Shown here piece by piece: positions 6,322 through 14,139 of a stretch of 17,551 nt of DNA. Source of the DNA: Bacteroidales bacterium (lineage in GTDB: Bacteria > Bacteroidota > Bacteroidia > Bacteroidales > UBA7960); NCBI GenBank assembly GCA_007120675.1, contig SKNE01000297.1, positions 1 to 17,551 of the forward strand, read 5' to 3'. Within the stretch, counting starts at the first letter, position 1. Every line of letters starts with the position of its first letter. A program made the position numbers and the translations under genes. Below the pieces are notes generated by a model. It searched no databases and had not been told where the DNA came from. It saw only the letters and a program-made list of their open reading frames with translations.

Positions 6322-8118
6322 TCAGATTCCCAGCTTTTCAAGTGTTTCTGCCCTGGGGATGCCCTTTTCGGTCCAGCCCCTTATTTCATAGTACTTGGGA
6401 AGCATCTCCTCTAGCCTGGTAACGTTCCCTTTGGACGGTCCGTCGGGGATGGGATCTTTCAGCAGCCGTTTTGGCAGGGTGTCCTGCGAGGGATCAATGC
6501 CTGCCTTCAGGTTATAATCCCGTTCGAGATTCCAGATGCGGTCGCCGGACTCCAGCACCTCCGCGTCGGTGAAGCTGGTCCCCACCACGGCGTTGAGCAG
6601 GTCGGCATAACCCTTCACATCGATGGCAAAAGAGGTGAAAAGGCACAGGCCGGTGCTATCGATGTAAGCGGTGAGGTCCTGGAAGATTTTCACCCACTCT
6701 GCCTTTCCATCGATGGCGAAGCGGTCGAGCTTTTCCGGCAAGCCCAGTATCTCCGGGGAGATCATATAACCCCGGACATGGCATCCACCCCTGTTGGATG
6801 TGGCGTATTGCAGTCCCTGCCCCCTGATTCCCCGCGGATCATAGGCTGGCAGCTCCTGTTTTTTGACGGCCATGGCTACCTCTGGCATCCCGAAGCTTTC
6901 AGCCAGCCGGTAAGAGCCTTCGGCCATCCTGTCGGCCACCATGCCATCACGAAGACCCATCTTGCGGGTCCACTCCACCATGCTCGCTGCGTCGCCCCAC
7001 TTAAGGCTCAGGCCTTCGTCGATCTCTTCATCCTTGATCTTGCCCCGCTGGTAAAGCTCCATGGCAGCGGCGATGGTCACCCCGGCGGAGATGGTATCCA
7101 TGCCCATTTCGTTGCACCAGTAATTGGCCTTGATCACCGACTTCATGTCGTCTACCCCGCAAGCCGCACCAAAGGCCCAAATGGTTTCGTATTCCGGTCC
7201 ACCCCCCTCAATGTCGTCGGCCTTGGTATAGCGGCCACAGGCAATGGGACAGGCAAAGCAGGATTCGCGCTTGATGAGGAAATTCTCTGCCAGGTGCTCC
7301 CCGCTGATGTTTTCTGCCTTGTCAAAATAGGTTGTCTGAAAGTTGTTGGTGGGGAAGACCCCGCTTTCATTGATGATGTTCACCAGCACAGCCGTGCCAT
7401 AGGTGGGCAGCCCCTGGCCGGTCACCCCGTTTTCCTTCAATTTGAGGCGTGATTGTTTGACCACCTCCTTTAATTTTTCGGCCTGGGCAATTTCTGGCTT
7501 TGAGGAACCCTTCACCACAATGGCTTTCAGGTTCTTTGACCCAACCACGGCCCCTACGCCCGAACGTCCCGCCGCCCGGTTGATGTCGTTCATCACGGCG
7601 GCAATCTTCGACAGCTTCTCGCCGGCAGGCCCGATACACAATACCTTGGCCTTATCCGGTGCCTCTTTCACAAGGGCCTCTGTCGTTTCGGTGGTTGTCT
7701 TGCCCCATACATGCCCTGCGTCACGAATGGTCACCTCGTCGTCATGAATGAAGATGTTCACCGGCTTGGGCGATTTTCCCTCGAGAATCAGTAGATCGTA
7801 ACCCGCGAACTTAAGCTCTGAACCCCAAAATCCACCTGAATTGGAACTGGCAATGGTGCCCGTAAGTGGCGACTTGGTCACCACCATGTAGCGCCCCCCG
7901 GCGGGGGTAGGGGTGCCCGTCAGGGGACCGGTGGCGATGATCACCTTGTTTTCCGGATCAAACGCCCCAACCTTTGGGTCCACTTCCTCTGACATGATCT
8001 TTGAACCCAAACCCCTTCCGCCGATATAGCGCAGGGCCTTTTCCTTGTCCAGCGGCTCGGTCCTGAACGTGTGATCTGATAAGTTAATCCGTAAGATTTT
8101 TCCTCTGTATCCGTGCAT
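6322..8118 (-). CDS. aor: Tungsten-type aldehyde ferredoxin oxidoreductase
   Basis: The 598-residue cytosolic enzyme interconverts aldehydes and carboxylates with ferredoxin, using a bis-pyranopterin tungsten centre and one 4Fe-4S cluster. Domain order is that of the AOR family: GGRGLGSK (33-40), RSGVGAVVGSKNLKAI (185-200), cluster cysteines in CFACPIAC (C287, C290, C294) with C492 in DSTGLC, GPEYET (307-312), and YDPRGIRGQGLQYATSNRGGCH (426-447). H447 falls where a catalytic His is proposed in archaeal AOR. Length is typical (about 600). It heads the minus-strand pterin-cofactor cluster and is divergent from a tungstate/molybdate transporter, which supports a tungsten enzyme. Paralogues (FOR, GOR, benzoyl-CoA-linked forms) share these motifs, so the substrate is not certain. 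Confidence 0.93.
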   Translation of the reverse strand: MHGYRGKILRINLSDHTFRTEPLDKEKALRYIGGRGLGSKIMSEEVDPKVGAFDPENKVIIATGPLTGTPTPAGGRYMVVTKSPLTGTIASSNSGGFWGSELKFAGYDLLILEGKSPKPVNIFIHDDEVTIRDAGHVWGKTTTETTEALVKEAPDKAKVLCIGPAGEKLSKIAAVMNDINRAAGRSGVGAVVGSKNLKAIVVKGSSKPEIAQAEKLKEVVKQSRLKLKENGVTGQGLPTYGTAVLVNIINESGVFPTNNFQTTYFDKAENISGEHLAENFLIKRESCFACPIACGRYTKADDIEGGGPEYETIWAFGAACGVDDMKSVIKANYWCNEMGMDTISAGVTIAAAMELYQRGKIKDEEIDEGLSLKWGDAASMVEWTRKMGLRDGMVADRMAEGSYRLAESFGMPEVAMAVKKQELPAYDPRGIRGQGLQYATSNRGGCHVRGYMISPEILGLPEKLDRFAIDGKAEWVKIFQDLTAYIDSTGLCLFTSFAIDVKGYADLLNAVVGTSFTDAEVLESGDRIWNLERDYNLKAGIDPSQDTLPKRLLKDPIPDGPSKGNVTRLEEMLPKYYEIRGWTEKGIPRAETLEKLGI

Positions 8119-8161
8119 GGTTTAAATGATTAAGTGAACAAATGACTTTTGCGTGCACTGG

Positions 8162-8251
8162 CTGGTTAGGCCCTTCGGGGCAGACCGCTGCACTTTAGCT
8201 TACCTTTTGCTTCAAGGACCTTACCAAATCAAGTAAGCTGCACACAACCAG
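8162..8251 (-). promoter_or_regulatory. Candidate structured 5' leader of aor
   Basis: On the minus-strand RNA upstream of aor, CTGGTT (8251-8246) pairs with AACCAG (8167-8162) to close a junction. Inside it, AGCTTAC (8239-8233) pairs perfectly with GTAAGCT (8203-8197), and GCCC/GGGC (8181-8170) forms a small hairpin. The three-helix layout lies about 45 nt before the aor ATG. A Moco/Tuco-type cofactor-sensing RNA would be the natural guess here, but I could not match it to a remembered consensus. These are short helices that could arise by chance. Confidence 0.3.
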
Positions 8252-8340
8252 GCTGTAATAAATATATTTGACGTTGCGGAGAAAAAAACGGACCAAAAAA
8301 CTGTTTTTATTCTTAACATTTTTCTGTTTCTTTGTGTCGT

Positions 8341-8374
8341 CAAAGTGAACAGTGTTCGTTTTATGAACACTTTG
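8341..8374. promoter_or_regulatory. Dyad / possible operator upstream of wtpB
   Basis: AGTGTTC (8351-8357) and GAACACT (8365-8371) form a perfect 7-bp dyad with a 7-bp centre. A second flanking pair, CAAAGTG (8341-8347) and CACTTTG (8368-8374), overlaps it, so the right half-site GAACACTTTG could pair with either left element. The layout suggests a transcription-factor operator for one or both divergent units. The protein is unknown. Confidence 0.4.
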
Positions 8375-8489
8375 TCCGATGGTTTTTTTATTCAGATTGC
8401 TTACAAATTGGCCTGTTTTTTTGGCAAAGTGCGTCGTTTGGCGGTTTGGTTTTCGGACTTTGCCCTAAGGAAGGCATAAACGATTTTGT

Positions 8490-9281
8490 ATGATCAGCGA
8501 CTGGAAGGGGACATTATTTCTTGCGGGCCTGGGTGGCCTGATCCTTTTGTTCATTGTGGCGCCCCTGGCGGGCATGTTGTTGAACACCTCCGGTAGCCAG
8601 TATGTGGAGACGGTGGCGGATGCTGAGGTGCGCCGGAGCATCCGTTTGACCCTGCTTAGCTCCTTTGCCGGGGTGATGATCTTCGGCCTTGCCGCCATTC
8701 CACTGGCCTACCTGCTGGCCCGGAAGGATTTCCCGGGCAAGGGGATCGTCAACGGCGTGGTGGCCCTTCCCGTGGTGATTCCCCATTCCGCCGCCGGCAT
8801 CGCACTGATGGGTGTGGTGAGCAGAAACACTTTCCTGGGCCAGGCGGCAGAAGGTGCCGGAATCACTTTTGTTGGTGGTGTAGCGGGCATTGTCGTGGCC
8901 ATGGCCTTTGTCAGCATCCCGTTTTTGGTGCACGCGGCCAGGGATGGTTTTGCCGCCGTACCTGAAAAGCTGGAAAAGGCTGCCCTGAACCTGGGTGCGT
9001 CTCCCTGGCGGGTGTTCTTCACCATTACACTGCCACTGGCCAAACGCCAGGTGCTGACCGGGATGACCATGATGTGGGCCAGGGGACTCAGTGAGTTTGG
9101 TGCAGTGATCATCATTGCCTATCACCCCATGGTAACCCCCATCCTCATATGGGAGCGCTTTGCCTCGTTCGGACTGAGCCATGCCCGGCCCGTGGCGGCC
9201 GTTTTTATGATCATCTGCCTGGCCATCTTTGTGCTGATGCGCATCCTGTCGGGAAAGAAGCCCGAAAGCAGGCACGGCTGA
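8490..9281 (+). CDS. wtpB: Tungstate/molybdate ABC transporter permease (WtpB/ModB-like)
   Basis: The 263-residue inner-membrane permease has about six hydrophobic spans and an ABC-permease coupling loop, EKLEKAALNLGASPWRVFFTITLPLA, at about 158-183. Stretches such as LARKDFPGK, VVIPHSAAGI, ARDGF and ARGLSEFGAVIIIAYHP resemble archaeal WtpB tungstate/molybdate permeases more than enterobacterial ModB; this is from memory, not from a search. It begins the plus-strand unit divergent from aor and is followed 52 bp later by its ATPase. No periplasmic binding protein is encoded next to it, so the substrate is inferred from similarity and context. ModB or a sulfate-type permease are alternatives. 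Confidence 0.85.
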   Translation: MISDWKGTLFLAGLGGLILLFIVAPLAGMLLNTSGSQYVETVADAEVRRSIRLTLLSSFAGVMIFGLAAIPLAYLLARKDFPGKGIVNGVVALPVVIPHSAAGIALMGVVSRNTFLGQAAEGAGITFVGGVAGIVVAMAFVSIPFLVHAARDGFAAVPEKLEKAALNLGASPWRVFFTITLPLAKRQVLTGMTMMWARGLSEFGAVIIIAYHPMVTPILIWERFASFGLSHARPVAAVFMIICLAIFVLMRILSGKKPESRHG

Positions 9282-9333
9282 GAAAAGGCTGCGGGAAGCA
9301 ATTGGTGTTTGTTACTTCAACAACTAATTGATT

Positions 9334-10395
9334 ATGTTATATTTGGATCATGTGAGCGTTTCTTTTCCGTCATTCAGGCTGGAGCCCATCAGCCTGGCTG
9401 TGGAAAACAACGACTACCTCACCCTGCTGGGGGTCTCCGGGGCAGGCAAGACAGTGGTGCTCGAACTCCTGGCGGGACTGATCAAACCGGATGGCGGACG
9501 CATACTGCTCAACGGAACCAACATCACGCACCAGAAGATCCAGGAAAGGAGGATTGGGCTGGTTTACCAGGACTTGTCCCTGTTTCCCCACCTGAGCGTG
9601 AAGAACAACATCGCTTTTCCCCTGCGGCGCAAGGGGCTGTCAAAAGACAGACTGCTTGAAAGGGTCAAAGAGCTTGCCGCTGAAACAGAGGTCAGCCACC
9701 TCCTGGACCGCTCACCGGGAACCTTGTCGGGAGGAGAAGCCCAGCGGGTTGCCCTGGCGAGGACCCTGGCGGCCGACCCCGAAATACTGCTGCTGGATGA
9801 GCCCTTGTCTAACCTGGATGTGAAGCTAAAGGCCGATCTGCGCAAACTGCTGCGCAGAATTCACCAAAGCGGAAAGACCATGATCCATGTAACCCACGAT
9901 TACATGGAAGCGGCCACCTTGTCCAACAAAGTGGCGGTGATACAAAACGGCCGCCTGTTGCAACACGGCAGTCCCGAAGAAGTGTTCAGGCACCCCCGCA
10001 GTGCCTTTGTGGCCCATTTCAGCGGCGTGAAGAACCTTTTCCCATGCCGTCATGACAGGGGGGAAGGTGGAGAGGGGCTGCAAACGGCCCTTGTCGGGGA
10101 TGGGGTCAGGATACGGTATTATGGCGAGCGGACCAATGAACCGGGCTTTTTGATGATACCCGAGCAGGAGATCATCCTGTCGGAGGAGGCGGTGGAATCC
10201 TCTGCAGTGAATCAGCTCAGGGGCACCATCAGGGAGATGAACCTGGCCGGACCGGGTGTTGAGGTGATCATTGATGCGGGGGTGGACTTTGTAGTTTCCA
10301 TCAGCAGGCATTCGCAAACGGCCCTTCAGCTGGAGGCCGGCAAGGGCATATGGCTTAATTTCAAGGCCTCATCCGTGCGCTTCATTGGGGACTGA
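9334..10395 (+). CDS. wtpC: Tungstate/molybdate ABC transporter ATPase (WtpC/ModC-like)
   Basis: The 353-residue ATP-binding protein has Walker A GVSGAGKT (33-40), a Q-loop in VYQD (79), the signature LSGGEAQRVALAR (131-143), Walker B ILLLDEP (151-157), D-loop SNLD and H-loop THD (H188). Residues 293-353 look like one C-terminal regulatory TOBE/Mop-type domain, which often binds the oxyanion. It should power import through the permease encoded just upstream. ATG 9334 is preferred to a TTG at 9328. The ATP-binding assignment is firm; tungstate rather than molybdate or sulfate is inferred from the AOR context. Confidence 0.88.
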   Translation: MLYLDHVSVSFPSFRLEPISLAVENNDYLTLLGVSGAGKTVVLELLAGLIKPDGGRILLNGTNITHQKIQERRIGLVYQDLSLFPHLSVKNNIAFPLRRKGLSKDRLLERVKELAAETEVSHLLDRSPGTLSGGEAQRVALARTLAADPEILLLDEPLSNLDVKLKADLRKLLRRIHQSGKTMIHVTHDYMEAATLSNKVAVIQNGRLLQHGSPEEVFRHPRSAFVAHFSGVKNLFPCRHDRGEGGEGLQTALVGDGVRIRYYGERTNEPGFLMIPEQEIILSEEAVESSAVNQLRGTIREMNLAGPGVEVIIDAGVDFVVSISRHSQTALQLEAGKGIWLNFKASSVRFIGD

Positions 10396-10416
10396 CCCAT
10401 GCCGCACACTGGGTCA
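10393..10416 (+). other. Small hairpin overlapping the wtpC stop
   Basis: TGACCCA (10393-10399, containing the wtpC TGA) pairs perfectly with TGGGTCA (10410-10416) around a 10-nt loop. No U-run follows, so it is not a standard terminator; it may protect or process the wtpBC mRNA before the regulator gene. Confidence 0.35.
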
Positions 10417-10478
10417 AAGACTGACAGATACCCATACGATTGACAGCATTCGTCTGAAAACTAAAAACATAATAGCCC

Positions 10479-12425
10479 ATGCAAAGCAAAGCAGCCCAAA
10501 AGGAAATGATCGCAGCGTCCCATCAGCGCTGCCGGAAAATGGGGGTGGAAACCAGCAGGGTCTACCCCGCAGATGTCCTGAAAGGGGATGCCCTCCTGGG
10601 CAAACTTAGGGATAATGCAGCCTTGCTCGATATTGTAGCCCCCTTCATGGACATCCTTTATGAAGCCGTGGCCAACTCAGGCTTTTTTATCCTCCTGACC
10701 GATAAAGATGGTTATATACTGCGTGCCAAGGGAGATCCGGGGGCGATCGCAGCCTCTGAGCGGCTGAACATGGTGATTGGCGCATCCATGTCGGAAAAAA
10801 GTATCGGCACCAATGCCATGGGAACCGCCCTGTACGAGGGCAAGCCGTTGCAGGTGACGGCATGTGAGCATTATATTGAGGCCTATCACCGGTGGACCTG
10901 CAGCGCGGCCCCCATTAAGAGCACCGAAGGGGTGGTGATCGGCACCCTGAACCTTACCGGCGACAGCAAGCTGTTGCATCCCCATACACTTGGACTGGTC
11001 ATTGCGGCAGTGCGTGCCGTAGAAAACCAACTGCATGTGAACCAGACCCGCGAAAAACTCAACGAGACCTATCACTACCATAAATCGGTGCTGGCCTCCG
11101 TGTCCTCCGGCATCATCACCATCGACCTGCAGGGCAGGATAAAGACCATCAATCCCTGGGCCTGTTCCCTGCTGAACCTTGACAAGGAGAAGATGGTCAA
11201 CCAATCGGTCAGTGGCCTCGTCCCCATCTGGAAGGATATCTATCAGCGCTTTGAACGCGGAGAAAGCTTCCTGGACTCGGAGATCTCGCTGCCGGGACCG
11301 AACAACAAGGAACGCTACGACCTGAGTGCTTACCCCATATACGACGAGAACCGGGAGATCATAGGCATGGTCATGGTGATCAAAGGGATCCAGAAAATAT
11401 TTAACCTGGTGAACAAATATACCGGTATGCGGGCCCACTATACCTTTACCGACATTGTGGGCGACAGCCCGGAGATCAAACAGATCATGGACCACGCCAA
11501 AACCATATCCCGCGCACCGAGCACGGTGCTGCTGATGGGGGAAAGCGGGACAGGAAAGGAGTTGCTCGCCCAATCCATCCACAACGCCAGCACCAGGAGG
11601 AATGAAGCCTTCATCGCCGTGAACTGTGGTGCATTGCCTAAAAACCTCATTGAAAGCGAGTTGTTTGGTTATGAGGAGGGGGCTTTCACCGGGTCGAAAA
11701 AGGGGGGACACCCGGGTAAGTTTGAACTGGCCAACGGGGGGACCATCTTCCTGGACGAGATTGGGGAGATGCCGCTGGATATGCAGGTCAACCTTCTGCG
11801 TGTGTTGCAGGAGGGGTATGTCACCAGGGTGGGTGGAACGAAGAATGTCCCTGTGGACGTGCGGGTCATCGCTGCCACAAAAAAGAACCTGGTGGAAGAA
11901 CTCCGGAAAGGAACATTCCGTGAAGACCTGTTTTACCGCTTGAGTGTCATCCCACTCTTTATCCCTCCACTGCGGGAAAGGAAGCAGGATATCAAAGCCC
12001 TGCTGAACCACTTCATGCACGTGAAAGCCCGCAAGCTCAACAAGCCCGTGCCACAGATCAATGACCAGGTCCGGGCAGAGATCATGCGCTACCACTGGCC
12101 GGGTAACGTCAGGGAGCTGGAGAACTTTGTGGAGAACCTGGTGAACTTCAATGGTATAAGCAGCTACCACGTGTTGTCGGCGGAACAGGGTCCGGCATTC
12201 ATCCCCCTGCAACAGGCTGCTTCCGAGAGCAGTCCCCCTGAAGTGGAAGCAACCATCGGCCAGGCCCCGGGCGAAGCTGCTTCCCTGGAAGAGGTGGAGA
12301 AGCAGGCCATCAGGGAGTCCATCGCACGTCACAAGGGCAATGTCAGCCGGGTGAGCAGGCAGCTGGGGATAAGCCGCACCACATTGTACGCCAAGATGCG
12401 AAAGTACCAGATCGATGTAAACTAA
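10479..12425 (+). CDS. Sigma-54-dependent activator, AcoR-like (GAF-PAS-AAA+-Fis)
   Basis: The 648-residue bacterial enhancer-binding protein has a GAF-like sensor at about 50-190 (GTNAMGTAL and EHYIEAYHRWTCSAAPI are typical of AcoR-type activators) and a PAS-like domain at about 200-310. The AAA+ core (325-550) has Walker A GESGTGKE (354-361), loop L1 GAFTGS (401-406), Walker B GGTIFLDEIGE and REDLFYRL. A Fis helix-turn-helix is at 603-645. L1 differs from the usual GAFTGA by Ala to Ser at the last position. No receiver domain is present, so a small ligand rather than a kinase is the likely signal. Its place beside the transporter and opposite aor suggests control of tungsten/aldehyde metabolism (inference). 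It lies 83 bp after wtpC. Confidence 0.9.
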   Translation: MQSKAAQKEMIAASHQRCRKMGVETSRVYPADVLKGDALLGKLRDNAALLDIVAPFMDILYEAVANSGFFILLTDKDGYILRAKGDPGAIAASERLNMVIGASMSEKSIGTNAMGTALYEGKPLQVTACEHYIEAYHRWTCSAAPIKSTEGVVIGTLNLTGDSKLLHPHTLGLVIAAVRAVENQLHVNQTREKLNETYHYHKSVLASVSSGIITIDLQGRIKTINPWACSLLNLDKEKMVNQSVSGLVPIWKDIYQRFERGESFLDSEISLPGPNNKERYDLSAYPIYDENREIIGMVMVIKGIQKIFNLVNKYTGMRAHYTFTDIVGDSPEIKQIMDHAKTISRAPSTVLLMGESGTGKELLAQSIHNASTRRNEAFIAVNCGALPKNLIESELFGYEEGAFTGSKKGGHPGKFELANGGTIFLDEIGEMPLDMQVNLLRVLQEGYVTRVGGTKNVPVDVRVIAATKKNLVEELRKGTFREDLFYRLSVIPLFIPPLRERKQDIKALLNHFMHVKARKLNKPVPQINDQVRAEIMRYHWPGNVRELENFVENLVNFNGISSYHVLSAEQGPAFIPLQQAASESSPPEVEATIGQAPGEAASLEEVEKQAIRESIARHKGNVSRVSRQLGISRTTLYAKMRKYQIDVN

Positions 12426-12556
12426 GCGGTCAACGGGAATGAACTTTCCGGGGTGGCAATCGATGCCTGGCAGGGTGGCATTGCCGGGCCGGGGGTTAAG
12501 GATCTTTTGACGATATCTTCCATTTTACTTAATCATCTGAATGGCATAATCTGTTG

Positions 12557-12564
12557 TATATTTG
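12557..12564 (+). promoter_or_regulatory. Bacteroidota-type -7 box upstream of the phosphatase
   Basis: TATATTTG matches the TAnnTTTG -7 consensus exactly and lies 31 bp before the phosphatase ATG at 12595. No TTTG was found at the expected 19-21 bp upstream, so this is a half-supported promoter. Confidence 0.4.
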
Positions 12565-12594
12565 TACTTCCTATTCATTTTAAAACCACGAGCA

Positions 12595-14028
12595 ATGCCT
12601 TTAAGCCGAATCAAGTACCTGTTTTTACTGCTGTTCACACTCTCCCTGCTGCCGGGGATGTATTCATGCCAGCCGGTGGCTGAACCGGATGCACGGGATC
12701 TTCCCTATCCGAAGAACATCATCTTCTTTGTTGGCGACGGCATGGGCTATAACCATGTGCTGGCCACCAATTACTTCATGGAAGGGGAGGCCGGTGTGCA
12801 ACCCTACGAGCAGGACGACTGGTTCCAGGTGGCGCAGGCCACCTACAGCGCAGCGCGGATAGCGGATGGCGACACCATTTTCCACAATGGGTATGCGCCC
12901 CGTACCGCCTATGAGGACCCCGCTTACTTTGCCACAGACTACACCGACAGTGGAGCAGCAGCCACGGCGCTGTCCACCGGTGTAAAAACCTTTGGCGGCT
13001 CCCTGGGCATTGGCATGGGGGGCGACACCCTGGCGCACATCAGCGAGGCAGCCAAAGCACGCGGCAAGGCGGTGGGCATTGTGAGCAGCGTGCCTGTCAG
13101 TCACGCCACCCCCGCCGGCTTCATCGCCCACAACGAGAGTCGCCGGAATTACGAAGAGATTGCCCGTTATATGTTTTTCAACAGCCAGGCTGATGTGATC
13201 ATGGCGGCAGGTCATCCACTCTATAACAACGATGGCAAGGCCGAAGAGATGTCGGCCCGCTATGTGGGCGGCTGGGAGATCTGGGAGCAGATGGTGGCCA
13301 ACGACGGGCGGACGGCCTTCAGTTTTGAGGGAGAAACGCTTTATGTCCGGGATGCCAGTGGCGACGGACAACCAGATCCGTGGCACTTCATCGATGCACG
13401 TGAAGATTTTCAGGCCATGGCCAGCGGTCCCGCACCGGGACGTGTATTGGGTGTTGCAAGGGCTTATTCAACGCTGAACCAGGGTCGCGCACGTGGCGAG
13501 GAGGCTGAAATGCCTTTTGCGCAACCATTCAATGAGGATGTTCCCACACTGGTAGAGCTCACCAAGGCATCGCTGAATGTCTTGGCCAGTAATGATCAGG
13601 GCTTCTTCGTGATGATTGAGGGGGGCGCCATTGACTGGGCGAGCCACGACAACCACCTGGGCCGTGTCATTGAAGAGCAGGCGGACTTTAACCAATCAAT
13701 CATTGCAGCCATCGAATGGGTGGAGAACCACAGCAGCTGGGATGAAACCCTCATCATCGTGACCAGTGACCACGAATGCGGATACCTGACCGGACCCATG
13801 CATCCCCAACCCGTCAAGGATCCTGTGGTGAACAGGGGGCGCGGAGAGCTGCCGGAACACCAGTGGAACCACACTTCACACACCAACATGCTGGTGCCGT
13901 TTTACGCCAAGGGCCCTGGTGTTGAACTGTTTGATTTCTTTGCCGATGAAGTGGATCCCCGCCGGGGACCATTTATTCAGAATACCGAAATCGCCCAGGC
14001 CATCTTCCTGATGTGGGGCAGGCCCTGA
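12595..14028 (+). CDS. Alkaline phosphatase (PhoA family), probable lipoprotein
   Basis: The 477-residue protein begins with a basic/hydrophobic signal ending in a lipobox-like GMYSC, with C25 as the likely lipidated cysteine. It hydrolyses phosphomonoesters outside the cytoplasm, probably at the outer or inner membrane surface. Conserved active-site parts are: metal-ligand D48 in VGDGMG; nucleophile S119 in TDSGAAATA; SHATPAGF (169-176), where H170 replaces the Asp153 of E. coli PhoA, as in many non-enterobacterial enzymes; E342 and D347/H351 in EGGAIDWASHDNH; D392/H393 in SDHECG; and a C-terminal His at NHTSHT. ATG 12595 was chosen because the signal peptide starts there; an earlier in-frame ATG at 12562 overlaps the -7 box. 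Control by phosphate is possible but not shown. Confidence 0.9.
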   Translation: MPLSRIKYLFLLLFTLSLLPGMYSCQPVAEPDARDLPYPKNIIFFVGDGMGYNHVLATNYFMEGEAGVQPYEQDDWFQVAQATYSAARIADGDTIFHNGYAPRTAYEDPAYFATDYTDSGAAATALSTGVKTFGGSLGIGMGGDTLAHISEAAKARGKAVGIVSSVPVSHATPAGFIAHNESRRNYEEIARYMFFNSQADVIMAAGHPLYNNDGKAEEMSARYVGGWEIWEQMVANDGRTAFSFEGETLYVRDASGDGQPDPWHFIDAREDFQAMASGPAPGRVLGVARAYSTLNQGRARGEEAEMPFAQPFNEDVPTLVELTKASLNVLASNDQGFFVMIEGGAIDWASHDNHLGRVIEEQADFNQSIIAAIEWVENHSSWDETLIIVTSDHECGYLTGPMHPQPVKDPVVNRGRGELPEHQWNHTSHTNMLVPFYAKGPGVELFDFFADEVDPRRGPFIQNTEIAQAIFLMWGRP

Positions 14029-14068
14029 TCGATGGGTCGCTGACCCTCCGCGTCTCCAACAGGCAGTG

Positions 14069-14107
14069 AAAAAAAAGAGGCTGGCCCATGATTGTGAGCC
14101 AGCCTCT
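14069..14107 (-). terminator. Rho-independent terminator of sppA (minus strand)
   Basis: 14076-14085 (AGAGGCTGGC) pairs perfectly with 14098-14107 around a 12-nt loop. On the minus strand the stem is followed by a run of eight U (14076-14069). It lies between the convergent ends of the phosphatase and sppA and fits termination of sppA; on the plus strand it may also slow phosphatase transcription. Confidence 0.85.
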
Positions 14108-14139
14108 CTTGGTGGGATCCACCCCCCCCGTGTGACTTT

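Larger units (their letters stand above)
8119..8489. promoter_or_regulatory. Divergent control region between aor and wtpB
   Basis: This 371-bp AT-richer stretch holds no gene. It must carry the promoters of both divergent units. Visible parts are a possible folded aor leader (8162-8251), a TATATTTG box on the plus strand (8263-8270) that matches the Bacteroidota -7 consensus but has no convincing -33 partner, and a dyad at 8341-8374. Although a sigma-54 activator is encoded nearby, a hand search for GG-N10-GC on either strand next to the two starts found no good -24/-12 promoter. Confidence 0.6.

Noticed and set aside
8380..8489. Sigma-54 promoter before wtpB (TTGGCC...TTTGGCA)
   Set aside because: The GG-to-GC spacing is off by about two bases from the required ten; other GG positions also fail.
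10677..12332. 551-codon minus-strand open frame opposite the sigma-54 activator
   Set aside because: It is antisense to a complete bEBP with all motifs and its translation is low-complexity and unlike any family I know.
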